Origin: a virus
DNA length: 37,879 bases
Strand: one strand, 5' to 3'
IMG/VR virus record: IMGVR_UViG_3300017744_000042
Location: 1-37,879 of that record
A program made the position numbers and the translations under genes. Shown in pieces: positions 18,401-27,207 of this stretch (position 1 is the first letter of the stretch; each line of letters starts with the position of its first letter). The notes under the pieces are model-generated. The model worked only from the letters and a program-made list of their open reading frames with translations, did no database searches and was not told the DNA's origin.

Positions 18401-21400
18401 TCTAGTCCTTCTGCCCACATTCTAATTTGCTCTTCTCCTACGACCCTTGTAACCCAAGCTGGACGCAATAGGATAGAAGGTTTCCAAAGCATCTGCATAT
18501 ATCCATCACCAATCAAAGAAACCATACCATCTGTAATTTGTGCTATGTCATCACCATCTGTATTAAGTTTTACATTTACTCTTGTCTTCCTTACTAACCT
18601 AGATATAGATTCAGCCATGTTTCTTTCTGCACCTTTTACTTCTAATTTAGCTAAATCAGTAATCGGTTTAGATAATAATTTATCGTAGGCTTCATCTGTT
18701 ATGTTTCTACTTCTACCAGTTAATCTAAGGTGTAAATCTCTCATAGGTCTAAATACACGTAGGAACAATCTAGCATCAGGCATTGGTATGTAACCTTCAT
18801 CCCAATACTCAGATAACAAGTGTGCTGTAGCTCTAGGTCTATTAACAGTTTTAAGACTTCTACCTGAAGTTGTTTTAGTAAACTCTTCATAAATAGCATT
18901 GATTACTTCATCACTGCTTTCATCAGTAGGTACTTTACGTATCTGTTCTAAGTTTTCTTCTAATACAGTTTTTAATTTACCTAAAGTTACTCTTTGATTT
19001 TTACTTTGGTAATATAATAAATCTTCCATTATATTTTTTTGTAATGCTTTTTGTACATTATCTATATCTGAACTACCTACAACATTTAATTTCTTTACAC
19101 GATTTCTATAAATAAACTCTTGCATTTCTTTTATTTGTTTCTTTGAAGTAGTTTTAGATAAATCAATAACTATGTGTGGTTTGTTACCTTGATATGCACC
19201 TGTCTTTAAAGTACCACGTACTCCTAAGTCTGCATTATCTAGATACCCTTTAATTGATTTTAACTTTTTAGATGTCGTACCTGAATAAAATATAATAGTT
19301 CCATCAGATTCCTCAATGTTTCTTTTTACAACAGATGCTAAATCTTCTTTAGGGTTTATTGAACCCCAGTCTTTATTCCAATAATCAGGGTCATATACAT
19401 CTTTGCTTTCTAATATCTCATTAGCTTTCTTAAAAGATGGTACAACTTCTGATATCTCACCATCTAATTTAGCAATATTTTGTGCAATTCTTTTTCTATC
19501 GTTTATAAGATTTTGTTTAACTATGCCAAGTGAAGGACCAGAAGAAACTTTAGTTACATCATCTACTGACTCTTGTACAGTTTCTTTATCTATTAGTTCA
19601 CCTTTTTTACCTGAACGAAAATCTCTACTTCTGTATCTTGTAGTTCTTTGTATTTCTTTATTAACTTGATTTAATGCATCCTCTTTTAATTTATTTAAAC
19701 CAATAATAATTTCTGTATCTTCCATTTCATCAGTACCATAATTTTTACGGTACCAATCTTTATTTACTTTATTAGGTGCATACTGTGCTTGAACTCTAGC
19801 TAATTGTGCGTCAAGGTTCTCTATAGCTTTTTCAATAGTATTCATTACTTTTTTAGAATCTTCTATAGTTTGTATTTTATTTTGTACTTGTAATCTTTCT
19901 TTCTTAGGCAATGCGTTTATTTCTTCTTGGCTTCCACCTAGGGCTTCGTCTCTAAGATTGCTATATTCTTTCTGTGCAGTTAATTCATCTACAGCTTTAC
20001 CATCATCTAAGTTAAGTTCTCTCATTCTTGGTGATTGGTTGTCGTATCTAGCTCCTTTAGTCACTTCAAAATCAAGTAACTTAAAAGCTCTTTTCTCTGT
20101 CTGCACTAAGCTAAACAATTCTTTATTAGTCATACCAGTTTTAGACAAAACCATTTCTAACTGTGTAGCTTTCTGTGGATTAGTAAATACATCCATAGGT
20201 ATGCTTGTGACACCTTTAACTCTTAAATATGTATTTTGATATCTATAAACTTTATTTGTAACTTTGCCTTTAAAAAACTTAAAGCCTTCTGCTGTATCGA
20301 CAAATGCAGTAACTGTACCATCTGCTATTTCTTTAGTTTTTTCAAAGAAGTAAGGTCCATATTTTTCTGATAAGTCAAATACATTCTCAGGGTCAGATAA
20401 AGTACCATCTGGTATAGTGTATCCTTTAGAAACTTTACCACCTGTAGCAACACCTATTTCTTCAGCTATATCTAATGCATTACGTTCTGCACCTTCATAA
20501 AATCCAGATATTACTTCATCTATTAATATTCTAGTTTCTACAGCAGTAGGGTCGTTTGATATCTCTTTAACCTGTGCAACTATATCTTCTATTTCTTTTG
20601 TAACGACTGTTGTGTCGCCTTTAAATTTTGCTAATACTTTTTCAATAACTGTAACTGTGTCGTCATCAGTTAATACTTCAGAAAATTCTTCTTTCATCAT
20701 CTTAGGTATTTGTTCAAACTTAGAACCAGGGAACCATTCAAGTTCACCTAACTCATTAACAAAGTATCTATGTGTCTCATCTACGCTTGCCATCCATTTT
20801 TTAATACCTTTCATTAATTGTGGAGGTAAATCTATAGCTTCAAACTTTTGTCCAATATGACCAAGTACATCATTCCAAATGTCTAACACGTCTCCCATAT
20901 TTTTTAATGATTGTGCTTCATCAGGATTTAATATTTGATTTTCAGCTAGTTCTGCTAGTCTCTGCAATGCAGGTTCAGCAACATCATCATCTACTTTTGC
21001 CCACTTCATCCATTGTTTAAAATCAAAAAAGGATTGGTTTAAATCTTTAACATTTAATTTTGGTACAGGAAATTCTGCAAATATTCTACCTAGTGCACTA
21101 TCAGCTTGTGATTTACGAACTGCACCCATAAATCCTACTGCTTCTCCAAATTCTCCACCAACTAATCTACCTGCTGCACTAGAAACAGAACCTCTTAGTG
21201 CTAATGAATTAGGGTCTAGTCTTTTAAACTTTACAGCAGTTTCTATTGCTGGTATTAATAAATCAGTAACTTCTTGTGGTGAGTTAGCTTTCATTAAATT
21301 TTTATGTAATGCAGCATCACCTTGATTTTTTAACAAACGACCAACAGTGTCAAAGTTATCAGCTAATGCTATTTGTTCTACAATTTTTCTACCACCTTTT

Positions 21401-22392
21401 GTAGCAGTTAAATATTCTGTAGCAGAAGGAACGTGTATAGTTTTACGTACAGCATTATCTATAATTCCTGCACTTTTCAAAACATCAGCTTGTGATAGAG
21501 ACCTAACAGCTTTACCTGCTTTGTTTAGATAACTACCAACTAATATTGATGGGTCAGCTACTAAAGTAAAAGCACCGTCAATAATTCCTGACATAATATC
21601 GTAACCTTTTGTTCCTGGTTCAAATACAGTAGCTGTTAATGGTGCTGCTGGTGTTAGCTTACTTGTACCAAATCTAGTTTGTATAGTAAGACTTTCGTCA
21701 CGTTCTCTTTCGTTGTTAGTAATGTCTTGACCATAATAGGTTTGTATTATCTTTTTAGCTTCATCTTGGTCTACACCTCTACCTACTAATTCTTTATACA
21801 CATCTGTATCTTCAGCTAATGTAGAGTTAGGAAAGTATCCTTCACCTAAGTTAACCTTTTTACCTGCTGACAAATTCTGTAATGCTGTTCTACCTACAGA
21901 AGGTCCTAATATATCTCTTACTTGTCCAAGCTCATTACGTGCATCATTACTAATTAAAAGCTGTAGTGATGCACCTAATATTCCTTGACTGTCTCTATAT
22001 TTTTTTTGGTTTAAATATTTTTGATAAGCTAGTACAGGTTTTTTAACTATCTCATCTTGCACAGAATCAAATGCTGTAAACGCAGTTCTTATAGTTCCTC
22101 TACCTACAGACTTTACTCTATCCCACCAAGTCTTTTCAGAGTCAAGCCATCGTTCAACTATAGTTCCTATTTCAGGAGATTGTGCTGTTAAGTTCATTAA
22201 GGATGCACCAACTAATACATCTTTGGGTAAATAAAAATGTTCTCTAACTAAACCTTGAAGATTAGTAGCAGTCTGTGGTGCAGACTCAATCATACCTTGA
22301 ATTACTTTAGCTTGGTCTATCCTTGAATTTTGTTGGGTTTCTTCTATTTCATCTTGTACAGGAGATTGCCACCACCATCTTATTTCAGCCAT
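15442..22392 (-). CDS. 2316-aa giant internal virion protein with YpsA/SLOG-like segments
   Basis: This is the largest gene in the window and is rich in helix. Residues 627-664 (ISGFYEGAERNALDIAEE, then GVATGGKVSKGY and PDG) resemble the first half of the YpsA / putative molybdenum-carrier Rossmann-like (SLOG) fold. Residues 1025-1108 (NIEESDGTIIFYSG, GNKPHIVIDLS, RVKKLNVVGSS) resemble its second half. About 320 mostly coiled-coil residues lie between. At 1302-1324 is a LWKPSILLRPAW...GEEQIRM block of a kind found in large structural proteins of actinobacterial phages. A low-complexity Asn/Pro/Gly stretch is near 1800. Such proteins usually form an internal core and are ejected. The TGA stop overlaps the next GTG. 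The YpsA-like call is by motif order only. Confidence 0.7.
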   Translation of the reverse strand: MAEIRWWWQSPVQDEIEETQQNSRIDQAKVIQGMIESAPQTATNLQGLVREHFYLPKDVLVGASLMNLTAQSPEIGTIVERWLDSEKTWWDRVKSVGRGTIRTAFTAFDSVQDEIVKKPVLAYQKYLNQKKYRDSQGILGASLQLLISNDARNELGQVRDILGPSVGRTALQNLSAGKKVNLGEGYFPNSTLAEDTDVYKELVGRGVDQDEAKKIIQTYYGQDITNNERERDESLTIQTRFGTSKLTPAAPLTATVFEPGTKGYDIMSGIIDGAFTLVADPSILVGSYLNKAGKAVRSLSQADVLKSAGIIDNAVRKTIHVPSATEYLTATKGGRKIVEQIALADNFDTVGRLLKNQGDAALHKNLMKANSPQEVTDLLIPAIETAVKFKRLDPNSLALRGSVSSAAGRLVGGEFGEAVGFMGAVRKSQADSALGRIFAEFPVPKLNVKDLNQSFFDFKQWMKWAKVDDDVAEPALQRLAELAENQILNPDEAQSLKNMGDVLDIWNDVLGHIGQKFEAIDLPPQLMKGIKKWMASVDETHRYFVNELGELEWFPGSKFEQIPKMMKEEFSEVLTDDDTVTVIEKVLAKFKGDTTVVTKEIEDIVAQVKEISNDPTAVETRILIDEVISGFYEGAERNALDIAEEIGVATGGKVSKGYTIPDGTLSDPENVFDLSEKYGPYFFEKTKEIADGTVTAFVDTAEGFKFFKGKVTNKVYRYQNTYLRVKGVTSIPMDVFTNPQKATQLEMVLSKTGMTNKELFSLVQTEKRAFKLLDFEVTKGARYDNQSPRMRELNLDDGKAVDELTAQKEYSNLRDEALGGSQEEINALPKKERLQVQNKIQTIEDSKKVMNTIEKAIENLDAQLARVQAQYAPNKVNKDWYRKNYGTDEMEDTEIIIGLNKLKEDALNQVNKEIQRTTRYRSRDFRSGKKGELIDKETVQESVDDVTKVSSGPSLGIVKQNLINDRKRIAQNIAKLDGEISEVVPSFKKANEILESKDVYDPDYWNKDWGSINPKEDLASVVKRNIEESDGTIIFYSGTTSKKLKSIKGYLDNADLGVRGTLKTGAYQGNKPHIVIDLSKTTSKKQIKEMQEFIYRNRVKKLNVVGSSDIDNVQKALQKNIMEDLLYYQSKNQRVTLGKLKTVLEENLEQIRKVPTDESSDEVINAIYEEFTKTTSGRSLKTVNRPRATAHLLSEYWDEGYIPMPDARLFLRVFRPMRDLHLRLTGRSRNITDEAYDKLLSKPITDLAKLEVKGAERNMAESISRLVRKTRVNVKLNTDGDDIAQITDGMVSLIGDGYMQMLWKPSILLRPAWVTRVVGEEQIRMWAEGLDNVFTHPVSAFAWIFGRSPQRNRQLFMTQREKSRDWLTENYGRGGTDIFDETMEKSFFHQEAMSQTNNGVMLGMDPRRSRGFITKNKEASGFYSSWTSELLQLADDPIAPLLAKINIDPVKNPIKYKESVDAVKQSFWNGDLSKWRKAYVGNSTDEGRYLKDLINKNKAYSDSYIDSIVARIHLKTGGKYEAYEILPNGTKRFINTSDPNVLEIKNPIDYVIKNAGDKELIEHISINALDDRAANKVSIFSKKANDYVERNFNRNMTRSEFNSYSTWLKNFKGDLIDNTFKVKASRFDMDGDRVSQYNRVLETLFSTLMGASTNELSRSPAFRQYYWRFIESAYANMDEVARREIMRAAKKSMRGLPKGGSGNKYLKNLENMGFADVSKQIGIDDLEQIDTLAKAYSLKETQSLLYDLNKRHAISDMLRLAFPFAEVYLEIAGTWTRLLKNQKTLFGRKLQRGVEGARKPSIFGEEDDEGFFTTDPQSGEEMYNAPGFGLNNSLDRQLGNPSPENSITNPITGAQDIDAPGVNARIEGYASGLNMVAGSVVPGLGPLVSLPASAVLPSTKGIDQALFPYGRPQYSPLDPSYYVEAALPTWLNRLRSTSGSGSPQLQRAYANRVKEVQRAMFVSGIYDDSTPEAEQKSLEQARKLANNMLKYQAFIAFVAPSPAVVNYEYEVGPDGAAFLDPWEAKANDPQHKFFADTLFSDAYYQMLAGVDGDRVTATAEFIRTFGFDPSALLVSKSKKIQATAYTTEGGYFYKANKEIMDKYPDISYYLFPDSPLGEFDYQQWADAFTEGRRVDLTDVEFKRSIRQAQGSLAYENARRLLLDTNVYASVPMDKKFEQLYLTKLDLQKKFVGYGTTSSVAKSMDIDSKIAQFQALLANESGKTVKMPDGSQVAIENLPSIQGAMKYLIARQNVLQSIRSQFGANASLSRSEAAEARQYLSTLSKQLMMQHPDFYYLWYDIFRLEIEEENLGGVFSG

Positions 22393-22393
22393 A

Positions 22394-22723
22394 TTACAAG
22401 TCTTTCAGTAAGGCTGCTATCTCCTTGCTAGGCAATACTTTATACATAGCTTGTAAAATCATATTTGCATCAGGAGCTGGATTAAATCTATTGAATCCAT
22501 CTTGTGTACCTGCTAACGGACTAACCATAGGGTCTTGTTCAGGAGCAGTAACATCTTGTACAAATCCACCTAAATTACTAGGTGCAGGTTGTCTTGCTTG
22601 TGTAGGTACAATAGGTTCTTCTATCTGTTCTAATGGTGCAGAGTTTCTTAAAGTATCTAACTCTTTAGCTTGTCCTTTATAATCATCAGCTTTATAATCT
22701 GCAACTTTTCTTTTCCTACTCAA
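22394..22723 (-). CDS. Small virion-operon protein, unknown
   Basis: This is a 109-aa protein with a TTG start at 22723, overlapping the TGA of the preceding gene (TTGA). The N-terminus is very basic (SRKRKVADYKADDYKG), the centre is Pro/Gln-rich and probably disordered, and the last 25 residues are a predicted helix (ANMILQAMYKVLPSKEIAAL). The next gene, the giant virion protein, begins two bases after its stop. A small head-core or chaperone role is possible but only from position. Confidence 0.6.
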   Translation of the reverse strand: MSRKRKVADYKADDYKGQAKELDTLRNSAPLEQIEEPIVPTQARQPAPSNLGGFVQDVTAPEQDPMVSPLAGTQDGFNRFNPAPDANMILQAMYKVLPSKEIAALLKDL

Positions 22724-22926
22724 AATGTATTCCCATGTGTATCAGGATGAAATGTAATTTCTATTCTTCCTAGACCAGGAACATAAGTAACTGCTAGTGT
22801 AGTGTATTCTGCATTAACATATTCAGGTAGGTCATACTCTTCTATTACTTCTTCTATTGGGTCAGAAAAATTACTAGCAATTATTTGTGCAAACTTTTCG
22901 TTATCACTATCGAACAGGTGGGGCAT
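22720..22926 (-). CDS. Small acidic protein after portal, unknown
   Basis: This is a 68-aa acidic protein (many Glu/Asp: EEVIEEYDLPEYVNAEY). It starts at 22926 inside the last codons of the portal gene (20-base overlap) and ends in a four-base overlap with the following TTG start. The second half is a beta hairpin-like stretch (LAVTYVPGLGRIEITFHPD). The translational packing makes it credible. Function not recognised. Confidence 0.55.
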   Translation of the reverse strand: MPHLFDSDNEKFAQIIASNFSDPIEEVIEEYDLPEYVNAEYTTLAVTYVPGLGRIEITFHPDTHGNTF

Positions 22927-24649
22927 TACCGCCTCCTAACATAGCTTGTAAGTTTGGTGGACCACCTTGTTGTTGTCCAGCCATTGCTTGCTGTAACATA
23001 GCTTGTTCCTGTGGACTTGGTTCTTCACCTTGTGCTGTAAAGTATTTTTCTAATATAGAACCTTTTTGTTTAGGGTTATTATAAATTTCTACAACAGCAG
23101 CCATAGCAGTTTTGTCACCTTGCTGAGATGCTTGTATTAACATTTGGTCCATAATTTCTTCTGACTTCTGTTTAGTAATTCTTTCATTAATGTGTGTTAT
23201 ATTTTCTAAACCATCCATTTCCTGTTGCATAGTTTCTTTATCTATAACTCCAGCTTGCATTAACTGTAGTCCTGTAATAATTTTATTTGGTGCATCGAAT
23301 GATGCCATAGCACCATACTTTCTTCTAGTGCTGTAGTTTTTATCTATATCTGTAGATGGTGTGTAGTTTTCTGAAAAAGATGCACCTTTATAAGTTCCTG
23401 TCAAAGGTTTTCTTTTGTTACCAAAAAGCACTTCATCTAACTCTAATCTTTTAGAATCTATTTCTTGTAAAGCATATTCAAGTATTGTGTGATACTCAGT
23501 AACCATAGCTCCTACACCAGATTCCAGTTCTTCTAGACCTCTACCAGTTACAAATGAATTAGGTGAGATAGCATCGTCTTGAACTGGATATCCAGCAACA
23601 ACTCTTAATTGTCTTTCTAATCTACCAACAGCTTCAAATAACTGATACGGTAAGTTAGTAACAGGTTTTACTATTTGTGAACCAGGTGTTAAATAGTTTA
23701 TAGCATTTCTGCCTTTTCTATATTGTCCTGATTCTATTTCTCCAACTATATTTGTTTCTGTAAATACTGCATCCTCCATAGCTATAACAGATAAAATGTT
23801 TATCTTTGCCATAGAAGCCATAAGTCCAACTACTTGGTCAAACTGACCTTGTATTTTGTCAAAGCTAAATCTTTTAGCTACTACAAAAGATGGACCTGAT
23901 TTAAGAGGATTAGGAACAAAGTCTACTATTTTCTTAGAAGCAACATGTACAACATATGTACCCTCTAGGTTCATATATTCTAAAATTACATCTCCGTTTT
24001 CATCTGAGTTTTCCCAACTACCATCGTCTGAAGTTCTTAGATTGTAACCATCATATGATTGTGAATCATTATCTTTATCTCTATAATATGCTTTAAGCTC
24101 TGGGTACATCTCCATAAGTTTTGTTATAGGAACTTTTTGAATAATTGCTAACTCATCAGGTTGCTGTGTGTTTCCAAAATAACCAGGGAAACAATCGTAA
24201 GGGTTGCGTAATTCTGCACATGGATACATATGTCCATTCATATCTAATTTTGTTGTAATAACCCATACAGCAAATCCGTAACCAGGAAGCCATCTTGAAA
24301 CTTGAGGTAATTGTAATTCTAATTTTTGCATACTGTCGTATGAAGATAAAATTCTTTCTACTTTTTCTTTCTTACCTTGATTCCTAACACTATCTCTAGC
24401 ATTAGTAATATGTACATCTAACGTTGGAACTTTACCAATTTTTTGAGCTAGTCTATCTAAAGCAGATAGCATAAGGTTAGGTGCTGGTATTGTATGTGAC
24501 TCACTAGCATCAAGTCCAGGACCTAATAACTGTTTAATACCATCTTCACCACCATTTAATATAGCTCTAAATCTTGCTCTGTCTGTTAATGCATCATCAT
24601 GCATTCGTTTTAAATAAGAAGCTCTTTCGATTATTGCGTCAGGTTTCAT
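22907..24649 (-). CDS. Portal protein
   Basis: This is a 580-aa protein directly downstream of the large terminase, where phage portals lie. It forms the ring through which DNA enters and leaves the head. The N-terminal half has helices and a wing-like beta region (YVVHVASKKIVDFVPNP, PSFVVAKRFSFDKI). Residues about 270-400 hold the crown and stem region, with VGLMASMAKINILSV and a loop with RGLEELESGVGAMVTEYH. The last 80 residues are Gln/Gly/Pro-rich (QQAMAGQQQGGPPNLQAM), a common portal tail. The length fits portals of short-tailed phages. The start is adjacent to the terminase stop (TAAATG). Confidence 0.85.
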   Translation of the reverse strand: MKPDAIIERASYLKRMHDDALTDRARFRAILNGGEDGIKQLLGPGLDASESHTIPAPNLMLSALDRLAQKIGKVPTLDVHITNARDSVRNQGKKEKVERILSSYDSMQKLELQLPQVSRWLPGYGFAVWVITTKLDMNGHMYPCAELRNPYDCFPGYFGNTQQPDELAIIQKVPITKLMEMYPELKAYYRDKDNDSQSYDGYNLRTSDDGSWENSDENGDVILEYMNLEGTYVVHVASKKIVDFVPNPLKSGPSFVVAKRFSFDKIQGQFDQVVGLMASMAKINILSVIAMEDAVFTETNIVGEIESGQYRKGRNAINYLTPGSQIVKPVTNLPYQLFEAVGRLERQLRVVAGYPVQDDAISPNSFVTGRGLEELESGVGAMVTEYHTILEYALQEIDSKRLELDEVLFGNKRKPLTGTYKGASFSENYTPSTDIDKNYSTRRKYGAMASFDAPNKIITGLQLMQAGVIDKETMQQEMDGLENITHINERITKQKSEEIMDQMLIQASQQGDKTAMAAVVEIYNNPKQKGSILEKYFTAQGEEPSPQEQAMLQQAMAGQQQGGPPNLQAMLGGGNAPPVR

Positions 24650-26566
24650 TTAACTCCAAGGTGTTTCGTTCCATTGTACACTATTATAGCCATCAAAACT
24701 AGGAGTGTATTCTATTCCTATATCAGAATATACTAATTTTGTTAATGCTCTGATAACTTTCATAGGAAACCAACTTGCCATAACTACGTCTGATTTGTAG
24801 CCTTTTCCACCTTTACCTTTAGAAGCAAAGTAAACTAATTGTTTTGTATACGTTATAGATTTGCTTTGTGCATCTGCATCATAAAAAGGTAGTACTATCA
24901 TCTGCTCGTTAAACATAGGTGCTAATGCAGTTACTCCAAATTTTTCATCCCATTTGTTTTTATGTGTCTCGTGTCCTTCTAATTTAATGCCTTGCACATT
25001 ACAGTATTCTTTTATTCTCTGGTCTTGTCTTATAGCTTTTTGAAAACCGTTCTCTTCAATAACCCAGTGATAACAGTTATATTTGTCGTGCCACATTTTG
25101 ATTAAAGCAAAAGCTTCATCTAAACCACCACCCTGATGATTCTCTAAGTCAACTAATGTTAATTTAATTTGAGAAGCATTTGTCTCTACTGCCCATAAGA
25201 AACCTGCCTGATACCCTGTAGCTGCAGGGTCAAGTCCTGCTACTAGATATGCACCTTTAGGTATATGACCTAAACCAATATTAGGGTCATAACATTTCTC
25301 TATCTGTTCAGGATTAAATAATCTAAGACTGTCACTGTAAGCTTTATTAAGATAAACCATTTCAAAATTCTTTAAACCACCTGTAGTCATAGCATCACGT
25401 TTTCTATTTATTAACCATTTAAAAGTTCTCTTACCTGACCACAACATACAATCAACATGGTCTTCTTCTTCAAACTCAGGTATAACACAAAGGCTATCGT
25501 GTGCTTCTTCTACTATAGTTTCCCATGCTTCTGACTCTAGAATTGCAGAGTACAAATCTTCAGGATGCTGACGTGAACCTATAAGTACCATAGCTGTATG
25601 TTCTTCTTTTCTTGAACCTAATGTAGTTGTCCACCAGTTTTTTGTATTTTCTCTTGACGCTGGTTGCATAGTAGAACTGTGGTCTTCAATGTCATCAGCA
25701 ATAATTAAGTCACAGTCACGAGAAAGTATCTTACCACCACGACCTATACCTATCATTGTTGGTGATTTAATACCAGCTACTGTTCGTGTTGATACAGTAA
25801 ATCCACTACGTGACCACATTTTACCTGCTCTTGTTGCTGGTTTAAATGTTCCTCCTGGACCACAAAAATCTTCTTTAAGTTTTTCATTTTGCTCTAGTGT
25901 ATCCATAACTGACATAACAGAGTTCATAGCAATATCTTCGTTACCACCAACCCACATAATACGTATGTTAGGGTTTCTCATAATAAGCCAAATAACAAAA
26001 TGTATTAACAATTCAGTTTTACCATGACGTGGTGGTGACAGTATCATTTGCTGTCCACCAGTTAGTAAAGCTTTGTTAATAGATTTTATCCAGTTAACAT
26101 GAAAGTCTGCAGTTTCAAAAGGTATCCCCATTTCAGTTAAAAAGTATCTGTCTCTAAATTCTCCAAAATCTTTTAAAGATTGTTCTGCGTCATCTGATAT
26201 CTCCCAGCTTTCAGCTTGCCTATCTTTAGCGTAATCTTCTTGGAATGCACCTAGTAGCCTACTGATATGTGAAGACGTACATTTTAATTCGTCTGCTATT
26301 TCTTGTCTAGTTAATCTGCCCTGTATTAAATCTAAAGCATAACCTTCATTTACAAACTTATCATATAAAGCACCACGTCTAACTTGTGTAACTGTGCCTT
26401 TGTTAGATTCTTTTATTTCAGGTTCGTACTCTCTACCCTGTTCTTTATAACGTTGTTTTCTTTTTTGCTCACGCCACTTACAGGTATCAGAACAATACTT
26501 ACGTGCTTTTTGAGGTAACGTATTTTCACATTCTGGTGAAATACATATTATGTTTTTAGTTACCAT
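24650..26566 (-). CDS. terL: Large terminase with fused zinc-finger and HTH N-terminus
   Basis: This 638-aa protein is the ATPase and nuclease that packages and cuts phage DNA. The ATPase domain has Walker A SPPRHGKT at 177-184, Walker B LIIADDIE at 287-294 and a coupling motif SRQHPEDL near 331-338. The RNase H-like nuclease has its first acidic residue in LVAGLDPAATG (D446), a second in WVIEENG (E504/E505) and a third in YKSDVVMASW (D593). Unusually, residues 8-29 hold four cysteines (C8, C13, C25, C29; a zinc finger) and residues 83-108 form a helix-turn-helix (RLTRQEIADELKCTSSHISR). Such a module normally belongs to a small terminase, and none is visible separately. The start at 26566 overlaps the previous stop. 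Confidence 0.92.
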   Translation of the reverse strand: MVTKNIICISPECENTLPQKARKYCSDTCKWREQKRKQRYKEQGREYEPEIKESNKGTVTQVRRGALYDKFVNEGYALDLIQGRLTRQEIADELKCTSSHISRLLGAFQEDYAKDRQAESWEISDDAEQSLKDFGEFRDRYFLTEMGIPFETADFHVNWIKSINKALLTGGQQMILSPPRHGKTELLIHFVIWLIMRNPNIRIMWVGGNEDIAMNSVMSVMDTLEQNEKLKEDFCGPGGTFKPATRAGKMWSRSGFTVSTRTVAGIKSPTMIGIGRGGKILSRDCDLIIADDIEDHSSTMQPASRENTKNWWTTTLGSRKEEHTAMVLIGSRQHPEDLYSAILESEAWETIVEEAHDSLCVIPEFEEEDHVDCMLWSGKRTFKWLINRKRDAMTTGGLKNFEMVYLNKAYSDSLRLFNPEQIEKCYDPNIGLGHIPKGAYLVAGLDPAATGYQAGFLWAVETNASQIKLTLVDLENHQGGGLDEAFALIKMWHDKYNCYHWVIEENGFQKAIRQDQRIKEYCNVQGIKLEGHETHKNKWDEKFGVTALAPMFNEQMIVLPFYDADAQSKSITYTKQLVYFASKGKGGKGYKSDVVMASWFPMKVIRALTKLVYSDIGIEYTPSFDGYNSVQWNETPWS

Positions 26567-26814
26567 TTAGTTTTTGCTGCCCAATATGCAGCCGACATTT
26601 TACCCTTCTTGATGTTCTTAGCATGCCTTGCTCTAAAAGCTTTATTTCTTTTTGAACCCTTCGGACTACCCTTAACTCCTTTTTGTCCAAATCTAATTAA
26701 CTTATTTGTGCTACCTGATTTAGCTAACACTGCGTGTGATTTAGAACCATGACTAGGTGTAGCTTTAGGTTTGTTATAACCTGAGAATTTTTCACCTCTA
26801 TACTCAATCGCCAT
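26560..26814 (-). CDS. DUF6321-like small basic protein
   Basis: This is an 84-aa, very basic protein (over a quarter Lys/Arg) with the conserved pattern I associate with DUF6321: EYRGEKFSGYNKPKATP near the start, KLIRFGQKGVKGSPKGSKRN in the middle and ARHAKNIKKGKMSAAYW at the end. These proteins recur in phages, often close to terminase, and their function is unknown. The start at 26814 lies within the previous gene (11-base overlap) and the stop overlaps the terminase ATG. The charge suggests nucleic-acid binding, which is inference. Confidence 0.75.
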   Translation of the reverse strand: MAIEYRGEKFSGYNKPKATPSHGSKSHAVLAKSGSTNKLIRFGQKGVKGSPKGSKRNKAFRARHAKNIKKGKMSAAYWAAKTKW

Positions 26815-27001
26815 CTTGAGCCTGTTCTACATTACTGTTATAATCATCTACAAATTTTTCTACTAAAGAATCTATTCGTGATACATTAGGTCTCTTTTGT
26901 ACAATGACACTACCACAAGCATCTGACAATTCTAAACTCCATTTTTTTAAAGATTGTGGACTATCAAAAATATTTTGTTTTATCTTTGTTTTTTTTCCCA
27001 T
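26804..27001 (-). CDS. Small protein before DUF6321-like gene, unknown
   Basis: This is a 65-aa protein with ATG at 27001 in a one-base TAATG overlap with the 47-aa gene, and an 11-base overlap with the next. The N-terminus is basic and the C-terminus acidic, mostly helical (SLKKWSLELSDACG, then SLVEKFVDDYNSN). Size and place just ahead of terminase would suit a small packaging partner, but no HTH is evident. Not recognised. Confidence 0.6.
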   Translation of the reverse strand: MGKKTKIKQNIFDSPQSLKKWSLELSDACGSVIVQKRPNVSRIDSLVEKFVDDYNSNVEQAQDGD

Positions 27002-27144
27002 TATTTCTTCTTTTTCTTTTTTGGAAAACCTTTTTTCATATTAGCGTAAGCTTTAGGTGAAATAGTAGAATTTTTTTTAGACCTACTTGTACCTGCTTTT
27101 TTTCTTTTATTCATATTGTAATAAAGACCTTTTTTAGCAGCCAT
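27001..27144 (-). CDS. 47-aa Lys-rich protein
   Basis: The frame runs from ATG at 27144 to TAA at 27001 and gives a 47-aa protein. It begins MAAKKGLYYNMNKRKKAG, has STISPKAYANMKKGFP in its second half and ends in six lysines. Tiny basic proteins beginning MAAKKGLYAN are familiar to me from marine phage genomes; their function is unknown. TAATG junctions on both sides bind it into the operon. The charge suggests RNA or DNA binding. Confidence 0.65.
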   Translation of the reverse strand: MAAKKGLYYNMNKRKKAGTSRSKKNSTISPKAYANMKKGFPKKKKKK

Positions 27145-27206
27145 TATTTTTTGGGTTTTCTGCCAGTACCGTATCTTTTTTTCTTACCTTTTTTTCCTAT
27201 TGGCAT
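27144..27206 (-). CDS. 20-aa Lys/Gly-rich micropeptide
   Basis: Only 20 codons long, from ATG at 27206 to TAA at 27144. The ribosome site is one of the best in the window (AGGAGATAAT just before the ATG), and the stop overlaps the next ATG (TAATG). The product is almost all Lys, Gly and Arg with one Tyr, and no fold is expected. It may be a genuine micropeptide or a leader that couples translation into the 47-aa gene. Confidence 0.5.
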   Translation of the reverse strand: MPIGKKGKKKRYGTGRKPKK

Positions 27207-27207
27207 A

